Positions 58,901 through 64,000 of a stretch of 64,000 nt of DNA are shown in pieces (positions within the stretch are counted from its first letter, which is position 1; every line of letters starts with the position of its first letter). The stretch lies in the NCBI GenBank assembly GCA_025529335.1, contig JAMYHX010000106.1, positions 1 to 64,000 on the forward strand, given 5' to 3'. This DNA is from Rhizopus sp. PT2906. Lineage: Eukaryota; Mucoromycota; Mucoromycetes; Mucorales; Rhizopodaceae. Both the position numbers and the translations under genes were made by a program. The notes beneath the pieces were generated by a model that did not search any database, was not told the origin of the DNA, and was given only the letters and a program-made list of their open reading frames with translations.

Positions 58901-59016
58901 CGTCTGACAGCTGTTGTTGAGCCTGTATCTAATAAAAGGACGAGTCGATCGAGCCTAAAGACGCATAAGAAAAAGAAAAAGAGAGCTGTATTTAATTTAT
59001 GTTACCTTGTTGTCAT
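52939..59016 (-). CDS. MOT1: TBP-associated Snf2 ATPase MOT1 (BTAF1)
   Basis: Removes TATA-binding protein from DNA using ATP and so redistributes it genome-wide. Nine exons (59016-59006, 58954-58831, 58777-58453, 58393-58144, 58076-57778, 57720-54778, 54718-54496, 54447-54240, 54186-52939) give 1876 aa, almost the yeast length. The N-terminal half is HEAT repeats (LYNLLSRVAVHLRSKAWDTR early; WLEDCAIRLLCVFALDRFAD later). The Snf2 motor has DMGLGKT (residues 1318-1324), DEGH (1428-1431), LILSGTPIQNNVLELWSLFD, LLTTHVGGLGLNLTGADTV and QAMDRAHRIGQKKVVNVYRL. A Ser/Thr-rich linker in exon 4 is poorly conserved. The first exon codes only three and two-thirds codons. Confidence 0.96.
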
Positions 59017-59019
59017 CTG

Positions 59020-59410
59020 TGGCTTTTTAAATGCACCCCCTTTTCTATGTGTTTTTAATACATAGAAAGGGAAAAAGTGCAATTTTTATACTTTTTGAAA
59101 TTTCCAAACCGGAAAAAAAAGACGTCACTATCCAATCATTTTAAGACAAAAGGAACTGTTATGCAATCATCATTCTTTTATTGTTTTTGCAGTGCGCAAA
59201 GGTGTGTTTATGGGGTAAAGAATATGTAAAATATGCGAGAAATGTCACTAGCCATAAGTAATAATAATATACACAAAGGAGGGTATTTTATTTCCATATT
59301 TACAAAAGGCATATTTGGCTCTATAATAATTCTATAATAATGGTTGTATGTGTTTGTATGTGGACGTGATGTGAGTGTGTGGGTGTATCATTTACATATC
59401 CTGATATTGG
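59020..59410. other. Intergenic between MOT1 start and the small Cys-containing ORF
   Basis: Promoter side of MOT1. No further exon seen. The palindromic ATGTGTTTTTAATACATAGA-like stretch near 59047-59066 is weak. Confidence 0.4.
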
Positions 59411-59420
59411 TATCAGGATC
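59397..59420. repeat. Perfect 9-bp hairpin at an ORF stop codon
   Basis: ATCCTGATA (59398-59406), loop TTGG, TATCAGGAT (59411-59419). The stop codon of the 46-aa minus-strand ORF lies in the stem. Confidence 0.7.
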
Positions 59421-59553
59421 TATTAACATAAGGGCAGGAATCATCATGAGTGAATTGAGAGATATCGATACCACAGCCAGGACAGAAATCTGATTCAGAA
59501 CAGCCTTGATTAACAAGTATTGATACATAAGTGATAATTTTGTATCCGTTCAT
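59413..59553 (-). CDS. 46-aa Cys-containing small ORF
   Basis: Short ATG ORF, 46 aa. The second half reads SDFCPGCGIDISQFTHDDSC, with a CxxCG knuckle and a later Cys/His that could bind one zinc. The first half (YKIITYVSILVNQG) is hydrophobic. A TATA box (59637-59644) is placed about 85 bp upstream. The family is not recognised, and the start could be spliced differently. Support is TATA, ATG and the Cys pattern only. Confidence 0.45.
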   Translation of the reverse strand: MNGYKIITYVSILVNQGCSESDFCPGCGIDISQFTHDDSCPYVNRS

Positions 59554-59636
59554 ATTTTTCTTGTCGTTAAAATTTTTTGTGAAATGTAAAGAAAAAAAGA
59601 AAAAGAAAACTTGCTTTTCAGGAACTCCTCCCTCTT

Positions 59637-59644
59637 ATTTATAG
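59637..59644 (-). promoter_or_regulatory. TATA box upstream of the 46-aa ORF
   Basis: Minus strand reads TATAAATA about 85 bp before the ATG. Confidence 0.45.
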
Positions 59645-59649
59645 AGTAG

Positions 59650-60050
59650 AAGCTGCGCGTTTCGGAGGTTAGTAAAAAGTTTAAATTACACTGAACGGAA
59701 ACTCATTCTTCACCAGGATACTAAAATAACTAAATATTACCTAATTGGTTGTCATTTATAAAAGGTAATTTGTGACAATAAATAACTCATTTTCACAAGC
59801 GACGGATAAACGTGGCAACATGTTGGTGTGACCATGGCTGCTAAGCAACACTCAGACGGCTAAATATACTTTGTAGTAGCTAAAACAACCATTTATCGGA
59901 AATAGATTTTTACGTTATTTGCAATGTAGTAACGTGGTGTTGAAGATGAGCGGTAACATGATTGAAACTCATTACCAAAACTCTGTAATTAATCCAATAA
60001 CAGAGCAATAAGAGGAAAAAAAGGACATCTGATCTGTAAACAAGCCACAT
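59650..60050. other. Intergenic, ADE8 promoter side
   Basis: AT-rich, no exon seen. Several ATTGG/CCAAT-type motifs are present (for example near 59736 and 59990). Confidence 0.4.
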
Positions 60051-60052
60051 CT

Positions 60053-60061
60053 ATGACTTGA
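60053..60061 (+). promoter_or_regulatory. Minimal upstream ORF of ADE8 (Met-Thr-stop)
   Basis: ATGACTTGA lies 53 bp before the ADE8 start and out of frame with it. If included in the mRNA leader it would be a two-codon uORF. No transcript start is known, so its use is inference. Confidence 0.4.
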
Positions 60062-60114
60062 TCACGTTCTGGCTTGTTCCTTTCTCTCCCCTCGTCTTCC
60101 CGTTATTCAAAACA

Positions 60115-60729
60115 ATGACCGATCTTCCTACTATCGTTGTTCTCATATCCGGTTCAGGCACTAACCTTCAAGCTCTTATTGATGCCACTCAAGAAGGCAA
60201 ACTTAAAGCAAAAATTATTAATGTCATCTCTAACCGAAAGAACGCATTTGGTCTTGAACGTGCCAAGAAGGCTGGTATACCCACACAAACGTTTTCACTC
60301 AAACAATTTAAGGACGCAGGCAAGACACGCGTCGACTTTGATATTCACGTTGCAAAAGCCATTCAGGAATGTAAGCCAGACCTTGTGGTCTTGGCTGGTT
60401 GGATGCATATTTTGTCACCTGAGTTTTTATCCTTCTTTAACGACAATGTCATCAACTTACATCCTGCTTTACCTGGCCAATTCGACGGTGCTCACGCCAT
60501 TGAACGAGCTTACGAGGCTTACAAGAAGGGAGAGATTACACACACAGGCATCATGGTTCATAAAGTGATTGCAGATGTTGACAAAGGACAAGTCATCCTT
60601 CAACAGGTTGTTCCCATCTATCCAACTGACTCTCTTGAAGATCTCGAGAATCGTATTCATATCGCTGAACACAAGCTTATTGTCGAAGGCGCTCAAAAGT
60701 TTTTAAACGAATTAAAAAATAATGTGTAA
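60115..60729 (+). CDS. ADE8: Phosphoribosylglycinamide formyltransferase
   Basis: Third step of purine synthesis: transfers a formyl group from 10-formyl-THF to GAR. Intronless, 204 aa, a stand-alone enzyme as in yeast. Landmarks: IVVLISGSGTNLQALID at the start (phosphate-binding loop), VVLAGWMHILSPEFL, the catalytic NLHPALPGQFDGAHAIE (Asn and His of the active site) and THTGIMVHKVIADVDKGQVI with the catalytic Asp. The ATG was chosen because the in-frame extension upstream has no ATG and no family similarity. Confidence 0.95.
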   Translation: MTDLPTIVVLISGSGTNLQALIDATQEGKLKAKIINVISNRKNAFGLERAKKAGIPTQTFSLKQFKDAGKTRVDFDIHVAKAIQECKPDLVVLAGWMHILSPEFLSFFNDNVINLHPALPGQFDGAHAIERAYEAYKKGEITHTGIMVHKVIADVDKGQVILQQVVPIYPTDSLEDLENRIHIAEHKLIVEGAQKFLNELKNNV

Positions 60730-60734
60730 ATATG

Positions 60735-61140
60735 CTTTTTATTGTAAAAGATCATCACTCTTTGCCTTTTCTTCTTTTTATGATTCCAACCACTACATTT
60801 CTTGTGAATATTAACGCGTTTATTGATGTCAGAGGGATATCTTTGGACATTATTTATTCAACAAAATAAGTAATGTTGGCTGCACGATAAATGATGTAAT
60901 ACAAATAACTGCATCTAAAGTCAATTAATGAGCTGTAATAAAGGCTATTATTAGTGTGCAGTAACTTAATTAGATAAAGAATAAGCCTTTGGAGTTTATC
61001 TATTCCTTTGCAAGGGGTCATTGATTGATAAATACTGAATTTATGACAAATGTATACAAAATTTATTTTAAAGAGTATATGAGGCATGATGAATAAATGT
61101 AATGATGTATATGAACATGTTACTAGAATATATACTAGAA
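60735..61140. other. Intergenic between convergent ADE8 and PDC
   Basis: AT-rich 3' region of both genes; no further feature seen. Confidence 0.5.
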
Positions 61141-61146
61141 TCCTTT

Positions 61147-62885
61147 TTAACGGTTTTCAGAGTTAGCGACGAGGAGTTCGAGTTCACGAGGAGCATCAAA
61201 TTGAGGCATGATGACTTCAAGGAAGTGGATCTTGTCAGGGTTGGCTTGAACTTGCTTCATAGCTTCTTCAAATTCATCACGAGTAGCAACCTTGCCTTCG
61301 AATCCAACCTTGGGACAACCCATCTTGCTGTTCTTTTCGAGATGAGCACCAAAGTAGTCGAGGGTTTTGCTGTATTCCCACATTTGGAAGTTGTTGTAAG
61401 CACGTTCGGGACCATGGATAAGCTTTTCAATCAAATAACCATCGTTATTCAAGAGGAAGATGACAGGTGTCAAACCATGACGAAGGAAAACACAGACTTC
61501 CTGACAGGTCAATTGGAAAGAGCCATCACCAACAAAGAGATACACACGGCGATTACGATCGGCAATGGCAGCACCAACAGCTGCACCAACGGAGAAACCA
61601 ATGGAACCCCAAAGAATTTGAGTGATATAAGTGGTACCTACAGGACCATCCATGTTTAAGGAAGCAAATTCAGCAGTACCTGTTTCAGCACAGACAATAG
61701 CGTTTTCATCCATAAATTCGGGAACCTTTTGCCAGAAGTAGTTGTGTGTGATTTCAGTGCCGGGCTGAATAGGCAGAGGCTTGTGACGAGGACCCAAATC
61801 GAAGACACGAGGTTGTTCGGGAAGAGTTTGGGTCAAGAGAGGAATGAATTCCATCATAGAAACCTTTTGGTATTCAGCGCAAAAGACAATGGTGGCGAAT
61901 GAGTGGAGGGTGATAGTCTTGGAGCGATCAAGTGCGTAGGAAAAGTTACCAGTGTTGAAGTCAGACTTGATGGAACCAATTTCGATGATCAAGTCGGCTT
62001 GTTTAATCTCTTCACCCACGGCTTCAAGTGTGACATTACCAGAATAACAACCACGGAAGCATTGAAGTCTTTCGTCTACAGCACCTTTACCCATGGGAGC
62101 CACATAGGTAGGGAAACCAGAACGTTCGATGAATTCTTGGACTTGCTTTTGACAGCGGTGACGGAGAACACAACCATCGACAATAATAACAGGGAATTTA
62201 GCCTTGGAAATAGCGTCTGAGACTACTCTTAAGGCAATTTCTTGGACTTGAGGGGGGTTCTTAGGAAGTTGGGTTTGAAGAGGAGGAAGAGAGCCAGGAA
62301 TCTCTACTTCACAAAAGATAAGGTCGATAGGGATACCAATGTAACCTGTTCGCTTAGAAAGAAGAGCTTGAGAAATAACACGGTCGATTTCGGAAATAGC
62401 AGTTTGTTTCTTCAAGTGGGCAGAAGCGCAAGCAATCATTGAAGACATGTTGAAGAAGACATCAAAGTTACCATCACCAAGGGAGTGGTGAAGCATGGCA
62501 CCGGCAGCTTGAGACTTGGTAGAAGGAGTACCAACAATATGAATCACAGGAAGCATTTCGGCGTAAGAGCCAGCAACACCGTTGACAGCAGATAATTCGC
62601 CGACACCGAATGTGGTGACAAGAGCACCAGCGCCACGGATACGAGCATAACCATCAGCTGCATAAGAAGCGTTTAATTCGTTGGCATTGTTACCCCAAGT
62701 GAGTTCAGGATCATCTTCGATGAGATCGAGTAAAGGCTAAGGATAAAAAATCAATAAAGCCGAAATGCACAATAAACACAAGTTATACGTACCATGTTGA
62801 AGTCACCGGGAACCCCAAAGACGACATCGATGTTGATTTCCTTAAGACGGTTGAGAAGATGTTGACCGATTTTAATTGAAGGCAT
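61147..62885 (-). CDS. PDC1: Pyruvate decarboxylase
   Basis: Cytosolic thiamine-diphosphate enzyme that converts pyruvate to acetaldehyde for ethanol fermentation. Two exons (62885-62793, 62736-61147), 560 aa, the standard size. Active-site residues sit at the yeast positions: D28 in VFGVPGD, E51 in NANELNASYAADGYAR, H114-H115 in MLHHSLGDG. The ThDP motif starts GDGSFQLT and ends with NNDGYLIEK. Codon use is strongly biased (few rare codons), which with a good TATA box suggests high expression. Could also act on indolepyruvate-like acids, but pyruvate is the default call. Confidence 0.95.
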
Positions 62886-62956
62886 TGTTTGTAAAGTTTT
62901 TAAAAATTGAAGAAAGAAAAAAGTATAATTCTCGATTGACGTAAATTATCATGTTT

Positions 62957-62964
62957 CTTTTATA
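62957..62964 (-). promoter_or_regulatory. TATA box of the PDC gene
   Basis: Minus strand reads TATAAAAG about 72 bp before the start codon, in a pyrimidine-rich context typical of strong glycolytic-gene promoters. Confidence 0.6.
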
Positions 62965-62969
62965 GTCTT

Positions 62970-63875
62970 TTTTTTATGTCATATCTACACACATCAATGC
63001 CTCATAGTGTGATACTACGACTGTGCCCGAAAACATCGGAATATGAAAATCATCAATGCGGTTATCTTTACTGCGATTTGGCTTGTCTAATAGAGTTAAA
63101 AATTTCTCATAGCAAACAGAGACATAGAGTCCTGGTTGATGCATGACAAGGATTATATATCAACAGGGCTTTGATCATTAATTTATCTTTATTCAAAGGC
63201 ATGTCTTTCTCTTTAATTTTCTTATTTCTATTTCTGTAACCAACAATATCTTTCTGATCGCTACATTCATCTTTTGATTACTTATGGGCCATTCATTCTT
63301 AATGCATGCCAATGAAGTATTTAATTCGAGTCTTTTTCTAGTTTCTTACATGTAAGATAGGACAGACGTAATCAGCATGACATGTACGACCTTAACCACA
63401 TTTTAATTCACACCATGATACTTTCTCCTATACGTACCCAAACGTTCTCATAGCCTCTTTAACGCGATTACCATTGCTTACTGCGATATTGGATGGGTCT
63501 TGGCTGAGAAAGATATATAACTGATAACCGATAACACGAGACAATGTTTTAATGGCTGATTGTTATCGGAACCCTAAACCAAGTTGCTTGAACTTCAAAA
63601 GGGAAACATAAAATGGGCCTATAGTGGAAATTGAATTTCAGCCAATCAAATCTCTATAGCATCCATTCTCTAATCTGATCCGTTGAATTCCTGTTTCTTC
63701 TCTTCATTTGCTGCGAAAGTGCAGAAATGAACTACGCATAATAACACAGAAAAAAGAATTATTTATCTCCATGACAACAATAATAGTAGAATAAGCAAGA
63801 ACTATGTCAAATAAAGTGTTTCAAAGCAAGTGCTACCTTCTTTATTGAGAGTAGCAAAAGTGGGGTGATTTTTAG
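62970..63875. other. Intergenic, nothing recognised
   Basis: About 0.9 kb between divergent genes; contains AGCCAATCA (63640 region), a CCAAT-type element on the side of the downstream gene. No exon seen. Confidence 0.45.
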
Positions 63876-63880
63876 GCAAG

Positions 63881-64000
63881 ATGATTTTCACTCGTATTTC
63901 ACTTGTTATTTTATTATTACTCCTGGTAGATCATAGAGATATCCGCTGCGATTATATTAACCGAGAGAGAGGGGGAGCTTTTAATAAAGATGAATTTTGT
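63881..64000 (+). CDS. Start of a secreted protein (truncated by window edge)
   Basis: ATG followed by 39 further open codons to the window end. Residues 2-17 (IFTRISLVILLLLLVD) are a clear signal peptide. The mature start (CDYINRERGGAFNKDEFC) is polar with Cys residues. No family can be assigned from 40 residues; an intron within the visible part (a GTAGAT after CTG) cannot be excluded. Confidence 0.5.
   Translation, partial: MIFTRISLVILLLLLVDHRDIRCDYINRERGGAFNKDEFC

Noticed and set aside
61102..62442. Plus-strand ORFs opposite the pyruvate decarboxylase gene
   Set aside because: Antisense shadows caused by strong codon bias of PDC.
1..64000. tRNA or rRNA genes, CRISPR arrays, bacterial-type operons
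   Set aside because: No B-box-like GGTTCGANTCC with a matching cloverleaf was seen, no rRNA-like stretch, no regularly spaced repeats, and genes are intron-containing and monocistronic.

Overview
The window is nuclear DNA from a filamentous fungus of the Mucoromycota, most likely a Mucorales species. The evidence is AT-rich sequence, dense GT-AG introns of mostly 44-110 nt, fungal housekeeping genes (exosome RRP42, RNA polymerase III RPC2, SRP72, MOT1, ADE8, pyruvate decarboxylase) and decayed gene families that recur in Mucorales genomes. There is no operon logic. Genes are monocistronic on both strands, several with recognisable TATA boxes. Family calls rest on motif reading by eye, because no database search was possible.

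Layout. 0-6 kb is tightly packed: RRP42 (-), a coiled-coil membrane protein (+), MAM33/p32 (+), a stand-alone FHA protein (-), ceramide glucosyltransferase (+) and a one-domain C2 protein (-). 6-12.2 kb is sparse, with an Ecl1-type zinc protein, a GPI-anchored Ser/Ala-rich wall protein and a small unknown gene. 12.2-22.5 kb is largely gene-poor and rich in broken genes (a MULE-type transposase remnant, frameshifted and truncated family members), but it contains one intact seven-exon SAM methyltransferase. 22.5-34 kb holds a 21-exon Slo/BK-like potassium channel, the Golgi GDPase GDA1, a secreted calcineurin-like phosphatase/5'-nucleotidase, a fossil copy of the methyltransferase, and an unknown low-complexity protein. 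34.8-42 kb has RPC2, a KGG-repeat stress protein and an I9 protease inhibitor. 42-46 kb has a vacuolar Ca2+/H+ exchanger whose 3' flank is duplicated around 1.8 kb of pseudogene DNA. 46-64 kb is gene-dense again: nitronate monooxygenase, an MFS transporter, an unknown 313-aa protein, SRP72, MOT1, a 46-aa Cys-containing ORF, ADE8, pyruvate decarboxylase, and the start of a secreted protein cut by the window edge.

Functional threads (inference): three Ca2+-related proteins (Slo-like channel, Ca2+/H+ exchanger, C2 protein); secretory and wall functions (GDA1, SRP72, glucosylceramide synthesis, GPI protein); stress and longevity proteins (Ecl1-like, KGG). I see no gene cluster acting as one pathway. 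The most unusual items are the animal-like Slo channel, the methyltransferase fossil that keeps the exon pattern of its living paralogue, two GC-AG introns in conserved genes, and the duplicated 3' flank around a pseudogene insert.
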